DNA of 45,348 nucleotides. Source: Paraburkholderia sp. (GTDB taxonomy: Bacteria > Pseudomonadota > Gammaproteobacteria > Burkholderiales > Burkholderiaceae). Location of the stretch: positions 1 to 45,348 of the forward strand of contig JAITTX010000529.1 of the NCBI GenBank assembly GCA_031286755.1, given 5' to 3'. Made by a program: the position numbers and the translations under genes. Positions 1 through 8,487 of this stretch are shown piece after piece (within the stretch, counting starts at the first letter, position 1; every line of letters begins with the position of its first letter). The notes beneath the pieces are model-generated. The model searched no databases. It was not told the origin of the DNA and worked only from the letters and a program-made list of their open reading frames with translations.

Positions 1-18
1 GTTCGTGCGCTCGCTCAT
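1..18 (-). CDS. 5' end of an unidentified gene leaving the window
   Basis: An ATG read on the minus strand at 18-16 overlaps the TGA stop of the thioesterase gene in the ATGA style used elsewhere in this window. A GGAG Shine-Dalgarno-like sequence sits a few bases upstream of it. Only six codons (M-S-E-R-T-N) are present, so no function can be given. The overlap suggests a sixth gene of the same operon, translationally coupled to the thioesterase. Confidence 0.45.
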
Positions 19-437
19 ACGGAGACTCCCGCGCGGCTGGCCTTCGCGGCGACCCGCGTCTTGAGCTTTTCCACATCGACCACGAAACGCGAATGGCTGC
101 CGGAGCACACCTGTTCGACGTCGTCGAATACCGCCACGTCGAACTTCACCGCGCGGCCTTCGATTCGCGCGACCTTCACGTCGATGCGCACGCGCATGCC
201 GAGCAAGGTCGCGCCCGTGTGCGCGATATCGACCGCCGTGCCCACCGAGTTCGCGCCGTCCTCGACATGCTGGAGCAGGTAGTCCAGACAGGTCTGCTCG
301 ATGTCGTTGATCAGTTGTGGCGTGGCATAGATCCGCAACGCCTCGCCGAGAAATGAAATCGTGCGGTCACGATCAACGGGAATCGTGCGCGAGTAAAGTT
401 CGCCCTCATGCAGGGTATCTTTGATCATCTGGCCCAT
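15..437 (-). CDS. FlK-like (fluoroacetyl-CoA-type) hotdog thioesterase
   Basis: This 140-residue protein has the size and pattern of the FlK-type hotdog acyl-CoA thioesterases. The FlK catalytic set Thr42, Glu50 and His76 has counterparts at Thr39, Glu47 (in DIEQTC) and His73 (in IAHTGATLLG), with exactly the same spacing. In known members the enzyme hydrolyses a small acyl-CoA in the cytoplasm. It is the last complete gene of the minus-strand operon with the CoA transferase and crotonase, 51 bp after the TRAP permease, so it may release an acid from a CoA intermediate or clear a dead-end thioester. The start at 437 has an AGGA-type ribosome binding site. The exact substrate is unknown; fluoroacetyl-CoA itself is not implied. 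Confidence 0.8.
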   Translation of the reverse strand: MGQMIKDTLHEGELYSRTIPVDRDRTISFLGEALRIYATPQLINDIEQTCLDYLLQHVEDGANSVGTAVDIAHTGATLLGMRVRIDVKVARIEGRAVKFDVAVFDDVEQVCSGSHSRFVVDVEKLKTRVAAKASRAGVSV

Positions 438-488
438 CGTCCTGTCTGGCTAAAAAGATTCAACATCTGAGATTTCTGGAAATCGGGT

Positions 489-2381
489 TCAGGGGAGGAA
501 CCCCGTGGAGACCCACGGAACGGCGATGAGCACCAGCAGGGCAACCGCGAGAGCGCCCAGGTAGGGCCATACGCGCTTCATCGCGCCATCCGGGTTCACC
601 TTCGCAACGGCGCAGGCCGCATAGAATCCCACGCCGAAGGGCGGCGCAAACAGCCCGAGCCCCATCGCGAAGATCGCGACCATGGCGTAATGCACGTCGT
701 TGACGCCAAGCGAGCGCGCGACGGGAAACAGCAACGGCCCGAACAGCACGATAGCGGGAATGCCTTCGAGAAAACTCCCCAGCACCACGAACGCCGCTGC
801 CGAAATGATCAGGAATCCTGTCGCACCGCCAGGAGCATGGGCCATCAGCGTCGTCAACTGCTGCGAGAAGCCGGACTGCGTCAGCGCCCACGCCATCGCC
901 GTGGCGCATCCGATGATGATGAGAATCGCGCCGGACAGCGAGGCCGTGCTGACAATGATCGGATAAAGGCGCTTCCAGTCGAACGAGCGATAAAAGAGCA
1001 GGCCGACCACAAAGGTGTAAATGACGCCAACGGACGCGACTTCGGTTGCGGTGGCGACGCCTTCGACCACCGCTGCGCGAATCACGACCGGCAACGCCAG
1101 CGCCGGCAGCGCAACGAGGAACGCCTTGATCACGTCGCCCGGTTTGGCGCGCTCGATATCCTTGACCTCGCGCTTGCGGTTCTTCATCCAGATCACGGCG
1201 ATCATCGCGATCGCACCCACGACGGCCGGCATGAAGCCGCCCGTAAAGAGCGCGGAAATCGACACCCCAGTAACCGACCCGATGGTGATGAGCACGAGGC
1301 TCGGCGGAATCGTCTCCGACATCGCACCCGACGCGCTCAACATCGCGACCAGCTCGTTTTCGTCTTCGCCGCGCTTTTTCATTTCCGGAAACAGCGCCGG
1401 CGCGACCGCCGCCATATCCGCGGCCTTGGAGCCCGATATGCCGCTGACCAGGTAGATCGCGCCAATCAGCACATAGGACAGACCGCCCCGGAAGTGCCCG
1501 ATCATCGACGCGAGGAAGCGGATCATCGCGCGCGCCATGCCCATTGCCTCGATCAGCGCGCCCAGAAAAACGAACAGCGGAATGGCGAGCAGGATCAGGC
1601 TGGACATGCCTTCGTCGATGCGGCCCATGACGATCAGCATCGGCGTAACCGTCACGGTGCTCAGATAGGCGACGGTGGACAGGCCGAACGCCACCATGAT
1701 GGGGATGCCGATCACGATCATGAAGACCACGGCGCCCACGAAGAAGATCAGCAGGTTCCAGTTGCCGAGCGCGGTCATCTGCGCCTTGCAGGCCATCAAC
1801 GCCGCCGCAATGCCGCCCACGACCACGATCGACGCGAGAAAGTGCACCGGCCGGGCCTGCTCCATGAGGCGCGCAACCGAGATGGCGAGCATCAGCGTCA
1901 GGCCAACGGCGAGCGCCGCCACCCGATAGCCGTCGGAGATCGACAGCGCCGCGCTCGTGATGGGCCACTGCTCCGAGACATAGTCCCATGCGGGCGAGAG
2001 CAGCGCGAGCATGAACGCGATCACCACCACCGCGCCGAAGGTATCGACCAGTGCGCGCCGGGAAGGGCTCAGGTGCGCAATGAACGTCGTGAGCCGCATG
2101 TGCTCGTTGCGGCGCAACGCGATGACCGCGCCCAGCATGGCGAGCCAGATGAATAGCAGCGTCGCCAGTTCGTCGCCCCAGATCAGCGGATCGTGCAATG
2201 CGTAGCGGTAAAACACGTTGGCGAACAACAACGCCACCTCCGCCACCACCAGCGCGACGGCGCAGAGTTCAGTCGACCATCGGATGCAGGCATCGAGAAA
2301 GTGCCCGGCCTTCGCCACGGGGCCGAGGGATTTGCTCTCTGCCGCAACAGGTATATTCATCATGGAAACGTCCGTGCTCAT
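489..2381 (-). CDS. TRAP transporter fused permease (DctQ-DctM)
   Basis: This 630-residue inner-membrane protein joins a small DctQ-like domain (about residues 20-190, four hydrophobic segments) to a large DctM domain (about 200-630, many hydrophobic segments). DctM-type motifs are visible, such as [19 protein letters not shown] and [15 protein letters not shown]. It should drive sodium-coupled uptake of an organic acid delivered by the binding protein encoded just upstream (14-bp gap). The start at 2381 is chosen over 2435 because GAAGGAAGGGCGG precedes it and because it avoids running into dctP. It is strongly similar to the fused permease at 11756-13645, so the window has two paralogous TRAP systems. 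Confidence 0.93.
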   Translation of the reverse strand: MSTDVSMMNIPVAAESKSLGPVAKAGHFLDACIRWSTELCAVALVVAEVALLFANVFYRYALHDPLIWGDELATLLFIWLAMLGAVIALRRNEHMRLTTFIAHLSPSRRALVDTFGAVVVIAFMLALLSPAWDYVSEQWPITSAALSISDGYRVAALAVGLTLMLAISVARLMEQARPVHFLASIVVVGGIAAALMACKAQMTALGNWNLLIFFVGAVVFMIVIGIPIMVAFGLSTVAYLSTVTVTPMLIVMGRIDEGMSSLILLAIPLFVFLGALIEAMGMARAMIRFLASMIGHFRGGLSYVLIGAIYLVSGISGSKAADMAAVAPALFPEMKKRGEDENELVAMLSASGAMSETIPPSLVLITIGSVTGVSISALFTGGFMPAVVGAIAMIAVIWMKNRKREVKDIERAKPGDVIKAFLVALPALALPVVIRAAVVEGVATATEVASVGVIYTFVVGLLFYRSFDWKRLYPIIVSTASLSGAILIIIGCATAMAWALTQSGFSQQLTTLMAHAPGGATGFLIISAAAFVVLGSFLEGIPAIVLFGPLLFPVARSLGVNDVHYAMVAIFAMGLGLFAPPFGVGFYAACAVAKVNPDGAMKRVWPYLGALAVALLVLIAVPWVSTGFLP

Positions 2382-2395
2382 GATCCGCCCTTCCT

Positions 2396-3427
2396 TCAGG
2401 AAAGCTTTCCGGAGTACTTCTCGAGTAGCGCCCACGCTCCGTCGCCATACTTCTTTTTCCAGTCGGCGTAGAAGCCCTTTTGCTGTAGCGCGGCGCGGAA
2501 TGCCTGCTGATCGACCTTGTTGAAGATCAGGCCCTTGGCCGTCAGCGTGGGCTCGAGACTCTGGTTCAGGCGAATGACTTCATCGCGCTGCTTCATGGCC
2601 GCTGCATTGAGGTTGCGCGCGACGGTCTCCTGAATGTCCTTGGGCAGATTCGGCCACGTCTTGCCGCTCGCGAGCAGCCAGAAGCCGTTCCAGATATGTC
2701 CCGTCAGCGAGCAATACTTCTGCACCTCGTAGAAGCGCGCGGACTGGACGACCACGAGCGGGTTCTCCTGCCCCTCGACCACTTTGGTCTGGAGTGCGGA
2801 GTATGTCTCGTTGATATTGATGCCGGTAGGCGCGGCGCCGAGCGCCTGAAACATCGATGTCCAGAGCGGGCTCACCAGCACGCGAAGCTTGAAGCCCTTG
2901 AGATCGGCGGGCGTCCTGATGGGGTGCGTGGAACTCGTGATCTGTCTGAAGCCGTTGTTCCAGATCTTGTCCATCGCGATCAGGCCGACCTTGGCGGCTT
3001 CGGCGCGCACGTGCTTGCCGAGGTCGCCGTCCATGGCGCCCCAGACCTCGTCGTAGTTCTTGAAGGCGAACGGCACGCTTTCGATCGACGCCACCGGCAC
3101 GAGCGTGGAAAGAATCGCGCCGGGCAGCGGGATGAAATCGACACCGCCCGCGCGCACCTGCGAGAGCATGTCGGTGTCGCCGCCCATCTGCGCGTTGGCA
3201 TAGATCTGCAAATCGACGCGGCCGTTGGTCTCCTTCTTGATCGCCGCGGACGCCTGCCGCATGTACGCGTTCAGCGGATGGCTGTCGGGCAGACTGCTCG
3301 CGTACTTGAGGACAATGGGCGAGCCCTGTGCGAAGGCGCGGCCCGGCAAGGCCAGGCTCGTTGCCGTGGCGGCCACGGCCATGCCCGCCGTCGTCAGGAA
3401 GCCCCGACGCGAAATCGTTCCACTCAT
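2396..3427 (-). CDS. TRAP transporter substrate-binding protein, DctP family
   Basis: A 343-residue periplasmic solute receptor for the adjacent DctQM permease. The N-terminus (SRRGFLTTAG, then a hydrophobic run ending near GRAFA) looks like a twin-arginine signal peptide with cleavage near residue 33. The mature part has the DctP fold signatures, including GFKLRV, where the conserved Arg normally salt-bridges the ligand carboxylate. It also has the stretches SPLWTSMFQALGA and ETYSALQTKVVEGQENP. The ligand is therefore probably a carboxylic acid. It lies 79 bp after the CoA-transferase gene in the same operon. The paralogue at 13681-14727 shares these signatures. Confidence 0.93.
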   Translation of the reverse strand: MSGTISRRGFLTTAGMAVAATATSLALPGRAFAQGSPIVLKYASSLPDSHPLNAYMRQASAAIKKETNGRVDLQIYANAQMGGDTDMLSQVRAGGVDFIPLPGAILSTLVPVASIESVPFAFKNYDEVWGAMDGDLGKHVRAEAAKVGLIAMDKIWNNGFRQITSSTHPIRTPADLKGFKLRVLVSPLWTSMFQALGAAPTGININETYSALQTKVVEGQENPLVVVQSARFYEVQKYCSLTGHIWNGFWLLASGKTWPNLPKDIQETVARNLNAAAMKQRDEVIRLNQSLEPTLTAKGLIFNKVDQQAFRAALQQKGFYADWKKKYGDGAWALLEKYSGKLS

Positions 3428-3506
3428 GTTTGTCTCCTAATTTTTTTTCCTGCGCGACTGATCACGTCTGTGTCAGCCGGTGGATGCGAACGCATCCGCT
3501 TCGCCC

Positions 3507-4706
3507 TTACCGCGCCAGCGCGACAACCGCCTTTTCCTCGATGAGCCGGTCGACCTCGCTGGCCGAATAGCCCGCCTCCATCAGCACTTCGCGTGTGTGC
3601 TGGCCCAGCAGCGGCGCCGGCCGGCTTCCCGAGCGCGTCGCTTCGGAGAAGTGAATCGGCAGTCCCAGGCCCCGAACCTTTCCGGCCACGGGATGATCGG
3701 TTTCCACCACCATCTCGCGCGCGATCGTCTGCGGATGCGCAAGCGCGGCGGCAATATCCAGCACCGGCCCCGCGGGCAAGCCGATGCGGTCGAACTGGGC
3801 CATCCAGTCGTCGGTGGTTCGCCCCACGAGCACATCGTTCAGGATTGCCACGAGTTCCTCGCGGTGCTCGAGCCGCAGCGCATTGGTCGCGAAGCGCGGG
3901 TCACCCGCGAGCTGGGGCGCGTCGAGCACTTCGAGGAGCCGCTCGTAGTTGCTCTGATTGGCAGCGCCGATATTGATCCAGCCATCGCGGGTCTTGAAGA
4001 CCTGATAGGGCGCGCTCGTCGAGTTCGCGGAACCCATCTTCGGCAAAATGGTGCCGTCCGCGAGGTAGCTGGCCGCCGGCCAGTACATCTGCTGCAGGCC
4101 CGCTTCGAAGAGCGATGTGTCGACCATCTGCCCAAGCCCCGTGCGCAACTTTTGCGCGTATGCCGCCGCAATGCCGAGCGCCGCGAGAATGCCGGAATTG
4201 ATATCGGCCACCGGCGAGCCTGCCTTGACGGGCTCGCGCCCTTCCTCGCCGGTCATGCTCATCATGCCGCTCATGCCCTGCGCGATCAGATCGAACCCGC
4301 CCTTCTCGCCGAACGGACCCGTGCGCCCGAAGCCGGAAATCGCGCAATAGATCAGCCCGGGATTGATCTGCTTGAGCGTCTCGTAGCCAAGACCGAACTT
4401 CTCCATCGTGCCGGCGCGATAGTTCTCCGTAACCACGTCGGCGTCCGCGAGCAGCCGCTTGAGCACCTCGCGGCCGCTTTCGCTCTTCAGATTGAGCCCG
4501 ATGCCACGCTTGTTGCGATTGACGATCATGAACGAGGCTGACTCGCCACTCGGCAGAATCGGCGAAAAGCGCCGCGAATCGTCGCCGTCCGGCACCTTCT
4601 CGACCTTGACGACGTCTGCCCCCATGTCGGCGAGCATCATGCCGCACACGGGGCCGGACATGATGTGCGCCAGTTCGACCACTTTCATTCCACTCAGCGG
4701 ACCCAT
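3507..4706 (-). CDS. CaiB/BaiF (family III) CoA transferase
   Basis: This 399-residue protein belongs to the family III CoA transferases, which move CoA between carboxylic acids through a covalent aspartyl-CoA intermediate. The N-terminal signature GMKVVELAHIMSGPVCGMMLADMGADVVKVE is typical (residues about 6-36). The expected catalytic Asp is D168 in PVADINSG, after the GFDLIAQGMSG stretch. It starts one base after the crotonase stop codon, so the two are probably co-translated. Their order with the TRAP genes suggests the imported acid is activated to its CoA ester here. The CoA donor and acceptor cannot be read from sequence. Confidence 0.92.
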   Translation of the reverse strand: MGPLSGMKVVELAHIMSGPVCGMMLADMGADVVKVEKVPDGDDSRRFSPILPSGESASFMIVNRNKRGIGLNLKSESGREVLKRLLADADVVTENYRAGTMEKFGLGYETLKQINPGLIYCAISGFGRTGPFGEKGGFDLIAQGMSGMMSMTGEEGREPVKAGSPVADINSGILAALGIAAAYAQKLRTGLGQMVDTSLFEAGLQQMYWPAASYLADGTILPKMGSANSTSAPYQVFKTRDGWINIGAANQSNYERLLEVLDAPQLAGDPRFATNALRLEHREELVAILNDVLVGRTTDDWMAQFDRIGLPAGPVLDIAAALAHPQTIAREMVVETDHPVAGKVRGLGLPIHFSEATRSGSRPAPLLGQHTREVLMEAGYSASEVDRLIEEKAVVALAR

Positions 4707-4707
4707 T

Positions 4708-5487
4708 TCACTTTCCCTTGAAGAGCGGTTTCTGTTTTGCGTTGAAGGCTTGCGCGCCGATATGGAAGTCTTCCGTATCGAAGCAGTCGAAGGCCGATTC
4801 GATTTCGGCGGCGGATAGCTCGGGCGAACGCGTGAGCTTGTCCGCCGCCTGCTTGTGCCACCTGGCGACGAGCGGCGCTCCGCGCGCGATGCGCCGCGCG
4901 CTGGCGAGCGCCTCCTCCTCCACGGCCTCGTCGGCCACGACGCGCGAGACCAGCCCCCTGGCGAGCGCTTCCTGGGCGTTCAGGATGCGGCCTTCGAGCA
5001 CGATCTCCATGGCGGCCGGACGGCCCGCGAGCCGGATCAACGCACCAAGCTCGGCATAGGACATCGTCAGGCCAAGCTGCCCGACCGGCGCGCCGAAGCG
5101 GCTCGATTCCCCGCAAATGCGGATGTCGCAAAGCGAGGCAATCTCGAGACCGCCGCCCACGCACACGCCATGAATCATCGCCACCACCGGATGCCGGCAA
5201 TGCTCGATGGCCTCCATCGCGGCCGTGGTGACCTGTGCATATGCACGGGCCTGCTCGCGATTCGATCGGCTGGCCGCGAATTCGCTGATGTCGGCACCGG
5301 CGGCGAACGCCTGCGTTCCAGCGCCGCGCACGATCACGCACCGCACGCTGCTGTCTTCGGATAGCGCTTCGATTGCGGCGCCGAGTTCACGCCACATTGC
5401 CAATGACAACGCATTCAATTTCCCTGGATTGCTCAGTGAAATAGTCGCGATATCGGCTTCGCGTGCAACGAGAATGCTGTCTCCCAT
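4708..5487 (-). CDS. Enoyl-CoA hydratase/isomerase (crotonase) family protein lacking the second catalytic Glu
   Basis: This 259-residue crotonase-fold protein is the first gene of the operon. The oxyanion-hole region AFAAGADISEF and the helix GGGLEIASLCD are intact. The Glu of GGGLE (E115) matches Glu144 of rat enoyl-CoA hydratase. The position of the second catalytic Glu (rat Glu164) is V135 in FGAPVGQLG. The protein may therefore not be a classical hydratase; a lyase, decarboxylase, isomerase or hydrolase reaction is possible. The start at 5487 is preferred over 5526 because AGAGGAAAG precedes it. The crotonase at 18117-18896 is a clear paralogue that aligns without gaps around the active site. 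Confidence 0.9.
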   Translation of the reverse strand: MGDSILVAREADIATISLSNPGKLNALSLAMWRELGAAIEALSEDSSVRCVIVRGAGTQAFAAGADISEFAASRSNREQARAYAQVTTAAMEAIEHCRHPVVAMIHGVCVGGGLEIASLCDIRICGESSRFGAPVGQLGLTMSYAELGALIRLAGRPAAMEIVLEGRILNAQEALARGLVSRVVADEAVEEEALASARRIARGAPLVARWHKQAADKLTRSPELSAAEIESAFDCFDTEDFHIGAQAFNAKQKPLFKGK

Positions 5488-5945
5488 TCTTTCCTCTAAT
5501 AAGTCGAACGCTCTAACGAGTGACACTGAATTGAGCCACGGTTATAGCTGGAACAATCCCCGATGACGTTAACCCTGATTCCGGCTGGCCCGGATCGCGG
5601 CTTCCCGGTTTTCCATGGGGTATTCTGTGAGGCAGTATAGGTAGCGCGCCGGCCGCGCGACATTGAGAAGTTTTGATACAACTATAACTTCCTCTCAACC
5701 AGCAGACACTTAAAAAAAGTGATTCCCAATTGTTTATCGGACAGTCATAAATGAAGCGTTTACCCTGATAAAAAATCAAATTAAATACGGAAATATTCTC
5801 CTTGCCGTCATTAAATGAGCGGCAGTTATAGCGCTAGTCCAAACGCTCAATACTCCTCGCATTACGCGTTGGCTACACTGCGACCCAACCGATCTGTGTC
5901 ATCCGGCAGATCGAACGCATCAAGCGGATCCAACGGAGATTCACG
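5488..5945. other. Intergenic region between the divergent crotonase and DUF296 genes
   Basis: This region of about 460 bp is much more AT-rich than its neighbours and must hold the promoter of the leftward TRAP/CoA operon and that of the rightward DUF296 gene. I see no convincing gene in its left two-thirds. The right part, from 5815 on, is the duplicated leader listed separately. No intrinsic terminator stands out. Confidence 0.5.
5815..5945 (+). promoter_or_regulatory. Duplicated leader upstream of the first DUF296 gene (copy A)
   Basis: The 87 bases from 5815 match 22094-22180 without gaps at about 70 positions by my count, including an identical 17-base stretch at 5823-5839 containing the palindrome TAGCGCTA. 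An 18-base length difference follows before the DUF296 start codons. Both copies begin with ATG AGC and stay open in the same reading frame across the length difference, so a small upstream reading frame overlapping the DUF296 start is possible. Shared promoter or operator DNA is the simpler explanation. Confidence 0.6.
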
Positions 5946-6524
5946 ATGGACGAAACTTATCTGCGCCGGCACTTCTTCAAAAACATCGCCTGGTTGTCTG
6001 CCGGCGCCGTCGCAAACTCGATTGTTCCGAACAGCGCGTCAGCCCAGCCGTCGCCACCAGCCGAATGCGAGGCGGGCGCCATCGCCGCCGGCGGCGCCGA
6101 CGCTCAACGCCGCTACATCAAAACGCCCAGCGGCTATTTCATGGTGCTGCGCATGGGCGACAACGTCTTCGAGCACCTGACGAAATTCGCGAACGCCGAA
6201 AACATTCCGGCCGCCAGCGTGAGCGCAATCGGCTTCGGTCACGCGACTTTCGGTTACTGGCACGCCAGCAAAAAGGCGTTCGACGCCAGAACATTCCACA
6301 ATGTCGAGATGGGCAGCATCGCCGGATCCGTGGCGTGGCAGGAAGGCAAGCCCTCCATTCACCTGCATGGCGTGGCCGGCGACAGCAATTTCAACGCATA
6401 CGGCGGCCATCTTCTGGATCTCGAGGTGGGAACGGGTTCGATGGAAATCACGCTGAACGTACATCAGAAACGGCTGGAACGTGCGATCGACGCCTGCATT
6501 GGCGCGAACGTTCTCGGGATCTAA
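5946..6524 (+). CDS. Tat-exported DUF296/PCC-domain protein (copy A)
   Basis: This 192-residue protein has an N-terminal twin-arginine-like signal: LRRHFFKN, a short hydrophobic stretch, then a probable SASA cleavage site near residue 34. The rest resembles the PCC/DUF296 domain, with the glycine-rich and histidine-containing core IHLHGVAGDSNFNAYGGHLLDLEVGTGSMEITL (about residues 138-170). In known PCC proteins such histidines can bind a metal. DUF296 is usually discussed as a cytoplasmic or nuclear domain, so a Tat-exported form is notable. It precedes the DUF2231 and PQQ dehydrogenase genes on the same strand. The gene at 22207-22785 is a close paralogue. Molecular function unknown. Confidence 0.82.
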   Translation: MDETYLRRHFFKNIAWLSAGAVANSIVPNSASAQPSPPAECEAGAIAAGGADAQRRYIKTPSGYFMVLRMGDNVFEHLTKFANAENIPAASVSAIGFGHATFGYWHASKKAFDARTFHNVEMGSIAGSVAWQEGKPSIHLHGVAGDSNFNAYGGHLLDLEVGTGSMEITLNVHQKRLERAIDACIGANVLGI

Positions 6525-6599
6525 AACCCCACCGGACACGTCACGAAATCGAATTATTGATCTCCCGGTCAAGAATTGGCATTGCCAAAGGACATCGAC

Positions 6600-7052
6600 A
6601 TGGCTTCCAGAGTCCCAAGATATCGATCCAGAATCGCGACGATACTCTTCGACCTCCTCAATCCCATACCCTACGGCTTCTTCGTCGGGACGCTGGCGTT
6701 CGACATCATTTACGCCGCAAGCGCCAATGTGTTCTGGACCAAGTGCGCGGCCTGGCTCGTGAGCATCGGGCTCGTGATCGCAATCGTGCCGCGGCTCATC
6801 AATCTCGGCCACGTCTGGCTGCCCTCACCGCACGGCGCAACGCGCGCCGAAAAGCTCGACTTCTGGCTCGGCTCGCTCGGCATCGTCGCGGCCATCGTCA
6901 ACGCGTTCGTCCATAGCCGCGATGCCTATGCCGTGGTGCCGCAAAGCATCATTCTTTCGGTGACGACGGTCGTGCTGCTCGGCTGCGGCCAGATCGCGCT
7001 CGGGCTCGACAAATTCGGCAAACCCGGCACCACGGAGGATCGCCATGAATAA
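6600..7052 (+). CDS. DUF2231-like integral membrane protein
   Basis: This 150-residue protein has about four hydrophobic segments (residues about 14-36, 42-60, 80-98 and 105-128) and resembles DUF2231 membrane proteins. The start at 6600 is preferred over a TTG at 6576 because AAAGGA lies at good spacing. Its 3' end overlaps the start of the quinoprotein dehydrogenase gene by 8 bp, so the two are translationally coupled. That coupling suggests it is a membrane partner of the PQQ enzyme, perhaps for electron transfer or anchoring. This is inference from position; no redox motif such as CxxCH is seen. Confidence 0.75.
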   Translation: MASRVPRYRSRIATILFDLLNPIPYGFFVGTLAFDIIYAASANVFWTKCAAWLVSIGLVIAIVPRLINLGHVWLPSPHGATRAEKLDFWLGSLGIVAAIVNAFVHSRDAYAVVPQSIILSVTTVVLLGCGQIALGLDKFGKPGTTEDRHE

Positions 7053-8364
7053 GCTGGCATGGGGCGGCGCGCTGGCGCTCGCGGTCACCCTTCTCGCCTC
7101 CGGCTGCGGCGAGCGCGCCCAATACGACCCCGCACACCAGGCCGGTGCGAATCCGCCCTTGCCGTCGGCGCGAAATTTCCTGATCCCGCCCATGCAGGTG
7201 CCCAAAGGCGTTGGCTGGCGCAACGGCGAAGCCCCGGCGGTGGCGGCAGGCCTGAAGATCGAGAAGATTGCGTCCGGCCTCGAACACCCGCGGCAGCTTT
7301 ACGCGCTGCCCAACGGCGACGTGCTCGCGGTCGAATCGAACAGCCCGGGCACGGAAGCCATTACCACGCCCAAGCAGATCATCGAGGATTTCGTCTTGAG
7401 CCGATCGGGTAAAGGCGGCAAGGGCGGCAACCGCATTACGCTGTTGCGCAAGAAGGCCGATGGCAGCGGGGAATGGGCTCAATATCCATTCATCGATCAT
7501 TTGAATTCGCCGTTTGGCGTTCAACTGATCGGCAATGCGCTCTATGTTGCCGACACCGATGCCATCCTCAAATTCCCTTACACGACGGGCGCCACCCACA
7601 TCGACGCACAGGGTGTCGAATTGGCCGATCTCCCGGATCGGGTCAACCACCATTGGACCAAGGCCCTGCTCGCGAGCCCGGACGGCACGAAGCTCTATGT
7701 CGGCGTCGGCTCCAACAGCAACGTGAGCGAGAACGGCCCGGAAGTCGAATACCGTCGAGCGACGGTGCTCGAAGTCGATGTCGCGACAGGCGCGAGCCGG
7801 GTGTTCGCCTCGGGCATCCGCAATCCGACCGGGCTTCAGTGGGAGCCGGCTACAGGAGCGCTGTGGGCCATCGCCAACGAGCGCGACGAAATCGGCGCAG
7901 ATCTCGTGCCCGATTACCTGACCTCGGTGCGCGACCATGGCTTTTATGGCTGGCCGTACAGCTATTACGGGCAGCATGTGGATACGCGCGTGCAGCCGCA
8001 GCGCCCCGATCTCGTTGCGAAGGCAATCAAGCCCGACTACGCGATTGGCTCGCACGTCGCGCCGCTGGGCTTGCTGTTCTACACCGGCACGGATCTGCCG
8101 GCCAGGTACCGAGGCGGCGCGTTCATCAGCGAGCACGGCAGTTGGGATCGCTCGCCGCTGAGCGGCTACGCGGTCGTGTATGTGCCCTTCCGCAACGGCA
8201 AGCCAGTTGGCCCGCCCGAACCCGTGATCACCGGCTTTGCTTCCGGCGACGACGCGCTGCTTCACGGCGCGCCGGTGGGGCTCGCGCAAGGTCGTGACGG
8301 CGCGTTGCTGATCGCCGACGACGTGGGCAACACCGTCTGGCGCGTCACCCAAGCCAGTCACTAG
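7045..8364 (+). CDS. PQQ-dependent sorbosone/aldose dehydrogenase family lipoprotein
   Basis: This 439-residue protein belongs to the six-bladed soluble quinoprotein family (L-sorbosone, glucose and aldose sugar dehydrogenases). A lipobox (LLASGC, Cys near residue 21) indicates a lipid-anchored periplasmic protein. Family signatures are visible: GLEHPRQLYALPNGDVLAVES, HHWTKALLASPDGTKLYVGVGSNSN, SGIRNPTGLQWEPATGALW and GGAFISEHGSWDRSPLSGY. No CxxCH haem motif is present, so electrons must leave through another carrier. A GGAGG ribosome binding site precedes the ATG. The pqqA gene begins 123 bp downstream, so cofactor synthesis and this likely user are genetically linked. The sugar or alcohol substrate is unknown. 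Confidence 0.9.
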   Translation: MNKLAWGGALALAVTLLASGCGERAQYDPAHQAGANPPLPSARNFLIPPMQVPKGVGWRNGEAPAVAAGLKIEKIASGLEHPRQLYALPNGDVLAVESNSPGTEAITTPKQIIEDFVLSRSGKGGKGGNRITLLRKKADGSGEWAQYPFIDHLNSPFGVQLIGNALYVADTDAILKFPYTTGATHIDAQGVELADLPDRVNHHWTKALLASPDGTKLYVGVGSNSNVSENGPEVEYRRATVLEVDVATGASRVFASGIRNPTGLQWEPATGALWAIANERDEIGADLVPDYLTSVRDHGFYGWPYSYYGQHVDTRVQPQRPDLVAKAIKPDYAIGSHVAPLGLLFYTGTDLPARYRGGAFISEHGSWDRSPLSGYAVVYVPFRNGKPVGPPEPVITGFASGDDALLHGAPVGLAQGRDGALLIADDVGNTVWRVTQASH

Positions 8365-8381
8365 CGCGCCGTGTCGGATAT

Positions 8382-8400
8382 GGACGCCCGACCGGCGTCC
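8382..8400 (+). terminator. Short hairpin after the quinoprotein dehydrogenase gene
   Basis: GGACGCC at 8382-8388 pairs perfectly with GGCGTCC at 8394-8400 across a 5-base loop. No clear T-run follows, so it is at best a weak terminator or a transcript-stabilising hairpin between the dehydrogenase and pqqA. Confidence 0.3.
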
Positions 8401-8487
8401 TGCCGGGATCGATGCTATCTTTCCTGATGCTTCGTTCTGCTCAACCCTGTTTCAACCCAGCGGTAATGTATGAAAGGAGAAAGCCTT

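Noticed and set aside
690..2156. Long plus-strand open frame opposite the TRAP permease
   Set aside because: Its translation is rich in R, H, D, Q and E with no family resemblance, as expected from the antisense of a hydrophobic membrane gene at high GC. The minus-strand permease is unmistakable.
5513..5779. Minus-strand frames of 61-88 codons upstream of the crotonase gene
   Set aside because: They lie in an AT-rich promoter region, have no family likeness or ribosome binding site, and differ in composition from real genes here.
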